The notes beneath the pieces were generated by a model that had not been told where the DNA came from, ran no database searches, and worked only from the letters and a program-made list of their open reading frames with translations. From JAGWRA01 sp963711505 (lineage in GTDB: Bacteria; Acidobacteriota; Vicinamibacteria; Vicinamibacterales; CAVVIG01), in contig CAVQEJ010000003.1 in assembly GCA_963711505.1 (NCBI GenBank), positions 1,674,001 to 1,738,000 on the forward strand: a stretch of DNA of 64,000 bases, in the 5' to 3' direction. Both the position numbers and the translations under genes were made by a program. Below are positions 44,280 to 52,607 of this stretch, piece after piece; position 1 is the first letter of the stretch; every line of letters begins with the position of its first letter.

Positions 44280-46359
44280 CTACCAGACGCGGCAGGCCGG
44301 GTGTCGCACCATCGGATCCGTGTTCTTGCAACCGAAGGCCTTCTGGAACTCCGGCATGTTGCCCAGCGTGCCGTTCACGCGGAAGCGCCCGGGCGAGTGC
44401 GGATCGATCGTCGCCCGCAGCCGGGCGGTCTCGGGGCGCGTGTTCTCGCACCAGATCTGCCCGTACTCGATGAAGAAGCGCTGCTCGGGCGTGAAGCCGT
44501 CGATCTTCTCGCGGTTCTGGCCGTCGAGCGCCGACTCGAGCGCCATCAGCGCGATCCGCACGCCGCCGTTGTCGGCGGTGTTCTCTCCGAGCGTCAGCTG
44601 GCCGTTCACGTGCACGCCCGGCACCGGGCTGAAGCTCGAGTACTCCTTCACGAGGCAGTCGGCGCGCGCCTGGAACTGCTTGGCGTCCTGCGCCGTCCAC
44701 CAGTCCTTCAGGTTGCCCTTCGCGTCGAACTGCCGGCCCTCGTCGTCGAAGCCGTGCGTCATCTCGTGACCGATGACCGCCCCGATGCCGCCGAAGTTCA
44801 CCGCGTCGTCCGCGTTCTTGTCGAAGAACGGCGGCTGCAGGATGCCCGCCGGGAAGTTGATGTTGTTCATCTGCGGGTCGTAGTAGGCGTTCACCGTCGG
44901 CGGCGTCATGGCCCACTCACCACGATCGACCGGCTTGCCGATCTTCGCGAGATCGCGCCTGAACTCGAACTCGTTCGACCGGAGCGAATTGCCGAGGGCG
45001 TCGTTGCGGGCGATCCGCAGCGCGCTGTAGTCGCGCCAGTGGTCGGGGTAGCCGATCTTGTTGGCGATCGCCTTCAGCTTCACCATGGCGGCCTGCCTGG
45101 TCGCCTCGGTCATCCACGGCAGGTCCTTGATGTCCTTGCCGAGCGCCACTTCGAGCGCCTCCACCATCTTCAGCGTGCGCGCCTTGCCGTCGGCGCCGAA
45201 CGTCTTGGCGACGAACGCCTTGCCGAGTGCCTCGCCCAGGTCCCGATCGGTATAGCGCACGCACCGCTTCCAACGGGGCTGGTTCTCCTTCTGGCCGGAG
45301 AGCGTCCTGCCGTAGAAGTCGAAGCTGGCGTCGACGAACGGCTTCGACAGCATCGAGGCATTCGCGTGGACCAGCTGCCAGCGGAGGTACGTCTTCCAGT
45401 CGGCGAGCGACGTCGACTTCACGAGCGCGTCCATGCCCGTGAAGAAGCCGGGGACCGCGACGTTCAGGCTCTCGAGCGGCGGCGCCCCGGCGGCCGTGAA
45501 GTAGGCGTGCCAGTCGAAGTCGGGGGTCATGCCGACCAGGGCCTTCACCGTCGTCCGGTGGTAGATCTTCGCCGGGTCGCGCCGGTCGACGCGGTCGAGC
45601 GACACCTTCGCCAGCGCCGTCTCGATGGCCATGACCGTCTTCGCGTCGGCCGCCGCCTGCGTCGCCGGCTCGCCCATCAGCGTGAACATCTGCTGGACGT
45701 GCGCCACGTACTTCTGCCGCAGGTCCACCGAGTGGGCGTCGTCCTTCAGGTAATAGCTGCGGTCGAGCAGGCCGAGGCCGCCCTGATCGACGCCGGCAAT
45801 GACCTCGGTCGCGTTCTTGAAGTCCTGCTCGGACCCGAAGCCGAACAGCGGCGACGCGCCGATCTGCCTGCAGGTGGGCGACCTCGGCCGGCAGCGCCGC
45901 CTTGCTCTTCAGCGCCGCGATCCGCGCCAGCTCGCCGTCGAGCGGCTTCAGGCCGCGCGCGTCGATCGCCGTCTCGTCCATGCAGGCGGCATAGTAGGCG
46001 CCGATCTTCTGCGTGTCGGGATCGGGCGACGGCGACTTCTCCGCCGCCTCGAGGATGCCGTGCAGCACGTCACGGTTGTGCTCCACCAGCTCGCCGAAGC
46101 GGCCCCACTGGGACTGGTCGGCGGGAATCGGGTTGTTCTTCATCCAGGCGCCGCAGGCGTACTGGTAGAAGTCGGTGCACGGACTCACGGCCTGATCCAT
46201 CGCCGACGGATCGAACGCCTTGAGCTGGCCCGCCTGCCCGGCGGCCCGCGCCTCGACGGCGCTCCGCGTGAATGTCAGCACGACGGCCAGCGGCAGAGCC
46301 ACCAGCACCGCGGTCTTCACCAGACGTACACAGTGTCGCTGCGTCAACACGCTCCACAT
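44280..46359 (-). CDS. M13 family (neprilysin-like) exported metallopeptidase, frameshift
   Basis: About 692 residues repaired. A signal or anchor (TAVLVALPLAVVLTFTRSA) is followed by CTDFYQYACGAWMKNNPIPAD, the usual N-terminus of PepO/neprilysin proteins. One slip near 45865 (GATCTGCCTGCAGG) is bridged by SEQDFKNATEVIAGVDQGGL. Zinc site: GAVIGHEMTHGFDDEG (HExxH) and LGENTADNGGVRIAL (third ligand Glu), substrate-binding NAYYDPQMNNINFPAGIL, and the C-terminus GCKNTDPMVRHPACRVW. Periplasmic endopeptidase acting on peptides up to about 40 residues. 416 nt of divergent region separate it from the sortase-linked cluster. Confidence 0.92.
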
Positions 46360-46775
46360 CCTTTGCTGCTGGTCCGCGGCGCCCGGGCCTTCCGCCCGAC
46401 GGGCACCGCCTCGAAACCGGCGGCCGGCGCCGCGGCCCGTTCACCGCACGCCGCCCGCCGAGGGCCCCGGGCGGACGCCGTCACGGGGCGCCCGGCCGAG
46501 GTTCCGCCTACCCTACACCCCGCCGCACCACGCCGCCAAGCGCCGCCACGGCCGGGCTGCGGCCGGACGGGTCCTCCGGCACAGTTGACGTAATCGGCAC
46601 GCCCGGCGTTCACGTCCACAATCGCTACAGCCATCCGCGTGCAACATCCGGACACGCCGTGCCGGCCGGTGGACGCTCCACCGCCGGTACGCATGATGCA
46701 CGTTCGTCCCGCGTCGGACGTGCACCGAGCCGAACGGTCGGCCGCCGCTCGCACGTCACAGAGAGGTGAAACATC
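46360..46775. other. Divergent intergenic region with candidate regulatory motif
   Basis: Between the M13 gene and the first gene of the sortase cluster; no gene is seen. TTGACG (about 46585-46590) could be a -35. An 18-bp motif CGGTACGCATGATGCACG at 46685-46702 recurs as CGGTACGCGTAATGCACG at 47501-47518 before the next gene. Confidence 0.45.
46685..46702. promoter_or_regulatory. Shared upstream motif, copy 1
   Basis: CGGTACGCATGATGCACG, 73 nt before ATG 46776. 16 of 18 bases match the copy at 47501, at a similar distance (83 nt) before the next gene's ATG. This suggests common control of the two sortase-linked secreted proteins, or a residue of the duplication that produced them. Confidence 0.45.
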
Positions 46776-47213
46776 ATGCGTACGTTCACACGCGTCGCCG
46801 CCATTGCCGCGGCCGCGCTGCTGGTGCTCGTCTTCACGGGACCACGCGCCGAAGCCAGTGAGGCCAACGAGCTGACCTACATCACGTTCAGTGCCCCCGT
46901 CGCCCTGCCCGGCGTGTCGCTGCCCGCCGGCACCTATCAGTTCAAGGTGACCGGCATGGACTACGACATCGTCCAGGTGTTCAGCCGGAGCGGCAACGAG
47001 CTCTACGCGACGCTCATCACGATCCCCGACGTCCGCAACACACCGGCACCGAAGACGATCGTCACGTTCCACGAGGCGCCCAGCACCAGGCCGGAGGCCA
47101 TCAATACCTGGTTCTACCCCGGCCGCCAGACCGGACGGCAGTTCATCTATCCGAAGGCGTGGAGACAGCTCTTCGCGAACGGAGGACAGCACACCGCCTC
47201 GCGCCAGGGCTGA
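46776..47213 (+). CDS. Secreted one-domain protein, paralogue of the sortase substrate
   Basis: 145 residues of unknown function. A signal peptide (AAIAAAALLVLVFTGPRAEA) is followed by one copy of a beta-rich domain: LTYITFSAPVALPGVSLPAGTYQF, YDIVQVFSRSGNELYATLIT, then KTIVTFHEAPSTRPEAINTWFYPG and QFIYPKAWR. The same domain appears twice in the next gene. It lacks any sorting signal or membrane helix at the C-terminus, so it should be released to the periplasm or beyond, perhaps associating with its anchored paralogue. AGAGAGGTG precedes the ATG. Confidence 0.72.
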   Translation: MRTFTRVAAIAAAALLVLVFTGPRAEASEANELTYITFSAPVALPGVSLPAGTYQFKVTGMDYDIVQVFSRSGNELYATLITIPDVRNTPAPKTIVTFHEAPSTRPEAINTWFYPGRQTGRQFIYPKAWRQLFANGGQHTASRQG

Positions 47214-47601
47214 GACCGCCAGACGACGCCCGCGACGCGGTGACACGCGTGGCGGGCGCCGCATCGTTTCGCGACGCATGGGCCTCCCCGCCACGTCCGC
47301 ACCGCCCGTCCGTCGCCTCGCACGCCTCGACCGCCCGCGAACCGGGCGCGCGTCGCGCCGCGGTCGGCTGAGTCACGACACCATACACCGGGATCGGACG
47401 TGCACGCGTTCACGACAGGCCACGGCCGGGCCGGCACGACGGGAGGTGCCGCAAGGCGGCGGCTACGCGTCACCGCGGGACGAGCTCGTCACAGGGCGGT
47501 CGGTACGCGTAATGCACGAAGCCCTGAATGGATGAACGTGCCCCGCACGCCTGAGCGGGCGCACCGAATCCGGAAATTCGCAAGCCAGTGAGGAGGCAAT
47601 C
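47214..47601. other. Intergenic region within the sortase cluster
   Basis: 388 bp between the two paralogous secreted-protein genes; no gene recognised. It holds the second copy of the 18-bp motif (47501-47518) and ends with the ribosome site GTGAGGAGGCAATC before ATG 47602. Confidence 0.5.
47501..47518. promoter_or_regulatory. Shared upstream motif, copy 2
   Basis: CGGTACGCGTAATGCACG, 83 nt before ATG 47602; see the copy at 46685. Confidence 0.45.
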
Positions 47602-48990
47602 ATGCACAGACTGAAGCATTCGATCGTCCTGCTGTCGGCCGTGCTGCTGGTGCTGCTCGCCGCACCACGCGCGCACGCGAACCAGTGGAACGGCGTCACC
47701 TACATCACCTTCTCGGGCCCGGTGACCCTGCCGGGCGTCACGCTGCCCGCCGGCACGTATCTCTTCAAGCACCTCGAACCGGGGCTGCTCCCGCACCGCC
47801 ACGTGGTCCAGGTGTTCAGCAAGGACGGCACGGAGCTGTACGCCACGCTGCTCGCCGTCCCCGACTATCGCCTGCACGCGCACGGCAAGCCGGTCATCGT
47901 CTTCGGCGAGTCACCGGCGAACCAGCCGGAGGCGATCAAGGCGTGGTTCTATCCGGGCGACCATTCGGGGGACGAGTTCGTCTATCCGAAGGCCGAGGCG
48001 ATGAGGCTGGCCATGGCATCCCATACGAACGTGCTGACCTCGGCGACCGTGCCGGAGTACGCGTCGAAGGCAACCGCGCACGCCAGCCGCGAGATCGTGC
48101 GGCTGCGACAGGCGAAGGTGACGGCCACCAACGGCCGCGGCACGATGGAGGCGGTCAACTCCACCTCGGCGACCGAGGTGCCGCCGGTGCATGCGGCGAC
48201 GATGAGCACCAGGGCGACCGAGCTCGCCTCGCTGCCGCGCGGCGGATCGACGGCCGACGACGACACGTACCTGACGTTCTCGGCGCCGGTGTCGCTGCCG
48301 GGACTCGTCCTGCCCGCCGGCACGTACCTGTTCCGCCATCTGCCGCCGGGCCTCACGTCGCATCGCCACGTCGTGCAGGTGCTGGCGCCCGACCACTCCG
48401 AAATCTACGCGACGCTGCTGGCGATTCCCGATCAGCGCCTGAAGCCGAGCGGCAAACCGGTCGTCGTCTTCCGTGAGACGCCGGCGAACCAGCCGGAAGC
48501 CATCAAGGCCTGGTTCTATCCGGGCGACCGGACGGGCGACGAGTTCGTCTATCCGCGCTCGCAGGCCATGAAGCTCGCCATGGTCAACCACGAGAACGTG
48601 CTGGCCTCGTCGGCCATCTCCCTGAACGCGTCGTCATCGAAGGCGGCAGCGGCCGTCGAGTCGCTGCAGCACGCCAGCGTGTCGGCGGTCAACGGCCAGG
48701 GGAAGAAGGAGGCGGCGAACACGACGTCGCCCGCCGAAGTCCCGCCGACATCGACGGTGACGATGAGCAAGACGCCGGCACCGCCTGCCATGGCGAGCGC
48801 GGCGTCATCGCCGACACCGATGCCGCCATCCATGCAGATCGCGAAGAGCGCGCAGCCGGTGGTGATGCCGGCGAAGGATCTCCCGCAGACCGCCAGCCTG
48901 CTGCCGCTCATCGGACTGATTGCGATTGGCGCGCCGGTGGGGGCGTTCGGCGTCCGCTTCGCACGCCGCCGGCTGTCACCGCGGTCCTGA
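47602..48990 (+). CDS. Two-domain secreted protein with LPQTA sortase sorting signal
   Basis: 462 residues. Signal peptide (SAVLLVLLAAPRAHA), domain copy 1 at about 32-135 (VTYITFSGPVTLPGVTLPAG ... EAIKAWFYPGD), a Ser/Thr/Ala linker, copy 2 at about 216-326 (TYLTFSAPVSLPGLVLPAG ... EAIKAWFYPGD), then a second Ser/Thr/Pro-rich linker of about 100 residues. The end is a textbook cell-wall sorting signal: LPQTA at 427-431, a hydrophobic helix (LLPLIGLIAIGAPVGAFGV) and the basic tail RFARRRLSPRS. A sortase gene two loci downstream makes it the evident substrate: cleavage between Thr and Ala, and transfer to an amine acceptor in the envelope. The long linker fits a stalk. Function of the repeated domain is unknown. 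Confidence 0.85.
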   Translation: MHRLKHSIVLLSAVLLVLLAAPRAHANQWNGVTYITFSGPVTLPGVTLPAGTYLFKHLEPGLLPHRHVVQVFSKDGTELYATLLAVPDYRLHAHGKPVIVFGESPANQPEAIKAWFYPGDHSGDEFVYPKAEAMRLAMASHTNVLTSATVPEYASKATAHASREIVRLRQAKVTATNGRGTMEAVNSTSATEVPPVHAATMSTRATELASLPRGGSTADDDTYLTFSAPVSLPGLVLPAGTYLFRHLPPGLTSHRHVVQVLAPDHSEIYATLLAIPDQRLKPSGKPVVVFRETPANQPEAIKAWFYPGDRTGDEFVYPRSQAMKLAMVNHENVLASSAISLNASSSKAAAAVESLQHASVSAVNGQGKKEAANTTSPAEVPPTSTVTMSKTPAPPAMASAASSPTPMPPSMQIAKSAQPVVMPAKDLPQTASLLPLIGLIAIGAPVGAFGVRFARRRLSPRS

Positions 48991-48997
48991 CCGGCAG

Positions 48998-49028
48998 GGG
49001 AAGCCGGCGTCGCGGATGCCGGCTTCCC
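48998..49028 (+). terminator. Hairpin between the LPQTA gene and the VWA gene
   Basis: A perfect 11-bp stem GGGAAGCCGGC/GCCGGCTTCCC with a 9-nt loop begins 8 nt past the stop of the substrate gene. A GC-rich terminator or attenuator that would let the abundant substrate be made in excess over VWA protein and sortase. No U-tract. Confidence 0.55.
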
Positions 49029-49069
49029 TCCGCGCCCGCACCCGCACCCGGCACGGGGGACAACGACTG

Positions 49070-50062
49070 ATGACGTTCCAGCAACTGCTGCGATCGAGCC
49101 CGCGGCGAGCCGTCGCCGTTCGGGCCGCGGTGCTCGCCGCCGCGCTCGCCGTGACGGTGGCCGCCGCCCCGTCCCCGCCGGCCCTGCCGGCCGGCGTGCC
49201 CGCCGGCACGCCGGTGCTCTCGGCCGGGACGAACCTCGTCGCCCTCCCCGTCACGGTGACCGGCCGTCACGGCCGGTTCGTGCCGGCCCTCACCCGCGAC
49301 GACTTCGCGGTCTATGACAACGGCGTCCGGCAGCCGATCCAGTTCTTCGGCAGCGCGGACGCGCCGGTCACCGTCGGCCTGGTCATCGACAACAGCGGCA
49401 GCATGCAGACCAAACTGGCGAGCGTCATCAGCGCCGCCACGGTCTTCGCCGAGACCAGCAATCCGCTCGACCAGATCTTCATCGTCAACTTCAACGAAAA
49501 CGTCTCGATGGCACTGCCTCCGGGCATGCCGTTCACCAGCAGCATCGCGCAGCTGGAGACGGCGCTGGGCTCGGTCTCCGCGATCGGCATGACCGCCCTG
49601 TACGACGCCATCGTCACCTCGCTGCGGCAGGTGCGCCTCGGCACGCGCCGCCGCAAGGTGCTGCTCGTCATCAGCGACGGCGGTGACGATGCGAGCCGGG
49701 CGACGAAGCGGGAGGCGCTGGCCGACGCCGAGCGCTCCAACGCGGTCATCTACACGGTCGGGCTGTTCGACCAGTACGACGACGACCGCGATCCGGGGGT
49801 GCTGAAGCAGTTCGCACGGGCGACCGGGGGCGAGGCGTTCTTTCCGCGAAGGATCACCGACGCAGCCAGCGCCTGCAAGCGGATCGCGCGCATCATCCGC
49901 AGCGGCTACACGATCGGCTACACGCCGACCGGCGTCGGCACGAACGACGGGCACCACACCATCCGCGTCGTGCTGCTCGGCGACGCCGCGCGCCACGGCG
50001 ATCACGTCGTGACGCGTCCGGGCTACTTCGCCGGGCCGTCCGGCCCTCCGGGAGCGCCATGA
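49070..50062 (+). CDS. VWA-domain protein, acidobacterial VWFA type
   Basis: 330 residues from ATG 49070 (GGGGGA 9 nt before). A signal sequence (VLAAALAVTVAAAP) precedes a short beta domain (GTNLVALPVTVTGRHGRFVPALTRDDFAVYDNG in pattern, the 'VWFA-related acidobacterial' lead-in), then a von Willebrand A fold with an intact MIDAS: DNSGSM (DxSxS), the Thr in GMTALYDAIV and Asp in VISDGGDD. VWA domains bind protein ligands through the metal. Sortase-linked VWA proteins are known in marine Proteobacteria, but there the VWA protein carries the sorting signal; this one has none. Its TGA overlaps the sortase ATG (ATGA, 50059-50062), so the two are translationally coupled. Confidence 0.88.
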   Translation: MTFQQLLRSSPRRAVAVRAAVLAAALAVTVAAAPSPPALPAGVPAGTPVLSAGTNLVALPVTVTGRHGRFVPALTRDDFAVYDNGVRQPIQFFGSADAPVTVGLVIDNSGSMQTKLASVISAATVFAETSNPLDQIFIVNFNENVSMALPPGMPFTSSIAQLETALGSVSAIGMTALYDAIVTSLRQVRLGTRRRKVLLVISDGGDDASRATKREALADAERSNAVIYTVGLFDQYDDDRDPGVLKQFARATGGEAFFPRRITDAASACKRIARIIRSGYTIGYTPTGVGTNDGHHTIRVVLLGDAARHGDHVVTRPGYFAGPSGPPGAP

Positions 50063-50730
50063 GCGCACGCCGCGGCCGCCGGCGGGCGCGCCTGGCCGCC
50101 GCGCTGCGCTGGATCGAACGGGGACTGTTCACGGCCGGCCTCCTGGCGGCCGGCTGGTACCTGTTCGTCCGCCTCGACGCCGGGCTCGCGAACGCGCGGG
50201 ACCGCGCCCGGCTGCACGCGCTCATCGCCGCCGCCGCGCGACACGCGCCCGGGGCCGCGTCCGTCCGGCGGCCGTCGCCGCCGCCACCGACCGGCACGCT
50301 CATCGGCCGGCTCGACGTGCCGCGCGTCGACATCTCCGCGATCGTGCGCCAGGGCGATACGGCCGGCATCCTGCGGCTCGGGGCCGGTCACATCCCGGGC
50401 ACCGCGCTCCCCGGTCGTGCCGGCAACGTCGGCGTCGCGGGACATCGCGACACGATCTTCCGCCCGCTGCGCCACCTCAGGGCCGGCGACCGGATCTCCC
50501 TCACCACCCCCCGCGGCACGTTCCGCTATCGCGTCGCCTGGACGAAGGTCGTTGCCCCATCCGACATCGCCGTGCTGGACCCGACGCGCCGGGCATCGCT
50601 CACGCTCGTCACCTGCTATCCCTTCTACTTCATCGGCCACGCGCCGCATCGGTTCGTCGTGCGGGCGGTGATGTCCGACGCGGGCGCAGGTGCCGGCGCC
50701 TCCGCGCACCGCCATTCCCCTGGTTATTAA
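50059..50730 (+). CDS. Class D-like sortase
   Basis: 223 residues. An N-terminal membrane helix (GLFTAGLLAAGWYLFV, residues 31-46) and a Pro-rich spacer are followed by the sortase beta-barrel: TGTLIGRLDVPRVDISAIV, catalytic His in GVAGHRDTIFRPL, Cys in SLTLVTCYPFYFIG (TLVTC as in class D), and Arg in PHRFVVRAVM. All three catalytic residues are present. It joins an LPxTA-type signal to an amine on the envelope; the neighbour at 47602 carries LPQTA. In Gram-positives the acceptor is peptidoglycan; in a diderm it is unknown. Coupled to the VWA gene by ATGA. Ends at TAA 50728-50730; the 185 bp to lepB hold no gene, only a possible -10 (TATCCT). Confidence 0.92.
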   Translation: MSARRGRRRARLAAALRWIERGLFTAGLLAAGWYLFVRLDAGLANARDRARLHALIAAAARHAPGAASVRRPSPPPPTGTLIGRLDVPRVDISAIVRQGDTAGILRLGAGHIPGTALPGRAGNVGVAGHRDTIFRPLRHLRAGDRISLTTPRGTFRYRVAWTKVVAPSDIAVLDPTRRASLTLVTCYPFYFIGHAPHRFVVRAVMSDAGAGAGASAHRHSPGY

Positions 50731-50915
50731 TGAGGACGGTCCCCCCTCTCCAGCTTGGCTTTCAGACGCGGGAGGAGTATCCTCGATTCTGAAGGACTTA
50801 GCGTGGATCGTCGGCCGATGCCGGCACATCCTGGCGATCGGCGTGGCCGGTCTGCCCCGAACCAGAGCGAGGCCGGCCGCATCGCGCGCGCGGCTTCGGC
50901 TCAAGCACAACGGTA

Positions 50916-51645
50916 ATGAGCGAAGGCACTCCCCAGTCCCCCTCCGGCGACACCCCGATTCCTCCCGAGCACGAGCAGGCGACCTCCGACTCCGACGCGA
51001 CGGCCGAGACGCCGGCGTACCTGCTGGAGCCGGCGGCACCCGGAGCGTCCACGGCGCAGCCCCCCGGCGTGCCGGTGATGCCCTCGGCGCCGCCGCGCCA
51101 GGCGCGCCCGGCGCAGGTCCTGGTCGTGGGGACGCGTCGGGGCCGAGCTGTTCTCGTGGATGAAGACCCTGATCTCGGCGGCCGTCTACGCGACGTTCAT
51201 CGTGACGTTCGGGTTCCAGGTCGCGCGCGTCGACGGCATGAGCATGGCGCCGACGCTCGAGGATCACGACCGGCTGATCGTCGACAAGATGATCTACCTG
51301 TACGAGGATCCGAAGCCGGGCGACATCGTCATGCTCTACTACCCGCTGAACCCGAAGAAGATGTTCGTCAAGCGGGTCATCGCGACCGAGGGGCAGACAA
51401 TCCGGATCGTCGACGGGCGGGTGTACGTGAACGACGTGCCCCAGCGCGACAGCTACGTCGCCCCGCAATTCCGCAGCCACGACGACTTCGGGCCGGAGCT
51501 CGTCCCCAAGGGCTACGACTTCGTCATGGGCGACCATCGCAACAACAGTTCGGACAGCCGCGACTGGGGTTTCGTGCCGAAGAAGTACATCGTCGGCAAG
51601 GTCCAGATCCGCTGGTGGCCGGTTGGAGACGCGCGCGTTTTCTGA
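50916..51645 (+). CDS. lepB: Signal peptidase I, one frameshift
   Basis: Inner-membrane serine-lysine protease that removes signal peptides. The first 70 residues (from ATG 50916) are a disordered Pro/Ala/Glu-rich extension. One base slip near 51135 leads into AELFSWMKTLISAAVYATFIVTFGF (one membrane helix), the nucleophile in ARVDGMSMAPTLED, the base Lys in MFVKRVIATEG, and the box GYDFVMGDHRNNSSDSRDWG. About 243 residues repaired; this is the short single-anchor form. It serves the many exported proteins here; no operon partner. The 90-nt two-hairpin element begins 6 nt past its stop. Confidence 0.92.
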
Positions 51646-51650
51646 TCAAT

Positions 51651-51740
51651 CGGGGCTCCGCCCCGAACCCCGGCTCCCTGCACTCGCTCGCCTCGCGCGG
51701 CTCGCTCCGTTCCGGTCGCGGGCCCGCCGTGCGGGCCGTT
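51651..51740. repeat. 90-nt two-hairpin element, copy 1
   Basis: CGGGGCTCCGCCCCG (51651-51665) forms hairpin 1, and GGCCCGC-CGT-GCGGGCC (51721-51737) hairpin 2, with CACTCGCTCGCCTCG between. 79 of 90 bases match the copy at 58531 and paired bases change together. A partial third copy of hairpin 1 (GGGGCTCCGCCCC plus GAACCCC) lies at 51749-51767. It follows lepB directly, so termination is one likely role. Confidence 0.85.
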
Positions 51741-51855
51741 ACGCGGCGGGGCTCCGCCCCGAACCCCGCGCCCTCCCCGCCTCGCGCTTCGCACTCCGGC
51801 GAAGCCCGCCGAAGCAACCGCCCAGTCCATCGGTGGCGAAGGCGGCCCGGCTGCA

Positions 51856-51885
51856 TTGCGCCGGCCGATCACCTCCCGGTAGACT
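51856..51885 (+). promoter_or_regulatory. Promoter of the PilZ gene, leaderless
   Basis: TTGCGC (51856-51861), an 18-nt spacer and TAGACT (51880-51885), ending 8 nt before ATG 51894. No Shine-Dalgarno. Transcription would start at or next to the ATG. Confidence 0.5.
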
Positions 51886-51893
51886 GAACACGC

Positions 51894-52580
51894 ATGTCCG
51901 ACGCTTCCACGGTGCTCATCGGCGCCGCCGAACTCCTGCCCGCACTGACGACACGTCTCGGGGACGCGGCGGGACTGCGGACGTTCACCGACGTCCAGAC
52001 GCTGGACGCGTTCAACGTCATCGTGGAGCAGCACCCCGGCACGGTGGCACTCGATCGCGTGTTCGCCACGACCAGCCGCGGCATGGCCCTCATCGACCGG
52101 ATCAAGGCCGATCCGGCGCTCGAGGGCATCGAAGTCCGCATCATCGCGCACGACAGCGGCTACACGCGGCAGGTCGCCGGGCCGACCGGTCGCGCCGGTG
52201 CGACCACGGCCGTCGCCCCGGCGGCGCCGGCCCCGACGCCGCCGGCGCTCGACTATCGCGGCACGCGGCGCGCGCCGCGCGTCCGGATCCGGCCCGGGCT
52301 CGATGTGCTGGTGGATGGAAATCCGGTGGCGCTCGTGGATCTGTCGACGGTCGGCGCGCAGGTGGTCTCCCCGATCGTCCTGCGCCCGAATCAGCGTGTG
52401 CGGGTGGTGCTGCCCGATCCCAGGGCGGCTCTGCGGCTGGGGGCGGTCATCGCCTGGGCGTTGTTCGAGATCCCGACGCCGTCGACTCCGAGGTACCGCG
52501 CCGGACTGCAGTTCGACACGGCCAGCCCGGAAGGCACGACCTTCGTCGAGGCCTTCTGCGCGGCCCACGGACAGCCCTAG
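51894..52580 (+). CDS. PilZ-domain protein
   Basis: 228 residues. Residues 1-95 resemble a degenerate receiver-like fold (VLIGAAELLPALTTRLG, LIDRIKADPALEGIEVRIIAH); a Pro/Ala linker follows; then a PilZ domain with the c-di-GMP motifs TRRAPRVRI (RxxxR) and VDLSTVGAQV ([D/N]xSxxG), and the barrel strands VRVVLPDP and GAVIAWALFEIP. A c-di-GMP receptor, cytoplasmic, output unknown (motility, exopolysaccharide). It converges with purA, 27 nt apart. Confidence 0.88.
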   Translation: MSDASTVLIGAAELLPALTTRLGDAAGLRTFTDVQTLDAFNVIVEQHPGTVALDRVFATTSRGMALIDRIKADPALEGIEVRIIAHDSGYTRQVAGPTGRAGATTAVAPAAPAPTPPALDYRGTRRAPRVRIRPGLDVLVDGNPVALVDLSTVGAQVVSPIVLRPNQRVRVVLPDPRAALRLGAVIAWALFEIPTPSTPRYRAGLQFDTASPEGTTFVEAFCAAHGQP

Positions 52581-52607
52581 CCGCTCGCGCCCGCTCCCTG
52601 CCGTCGG

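Noticed and set aside
46776..50730. Exosortase/PEP-CTERM system
   Set aside because: The processing enzyme is a small barrel sortase with TLVTC and a single helix, not an eight-helix exosortase, and the motif is LPQTA, not PEP or VPEP.
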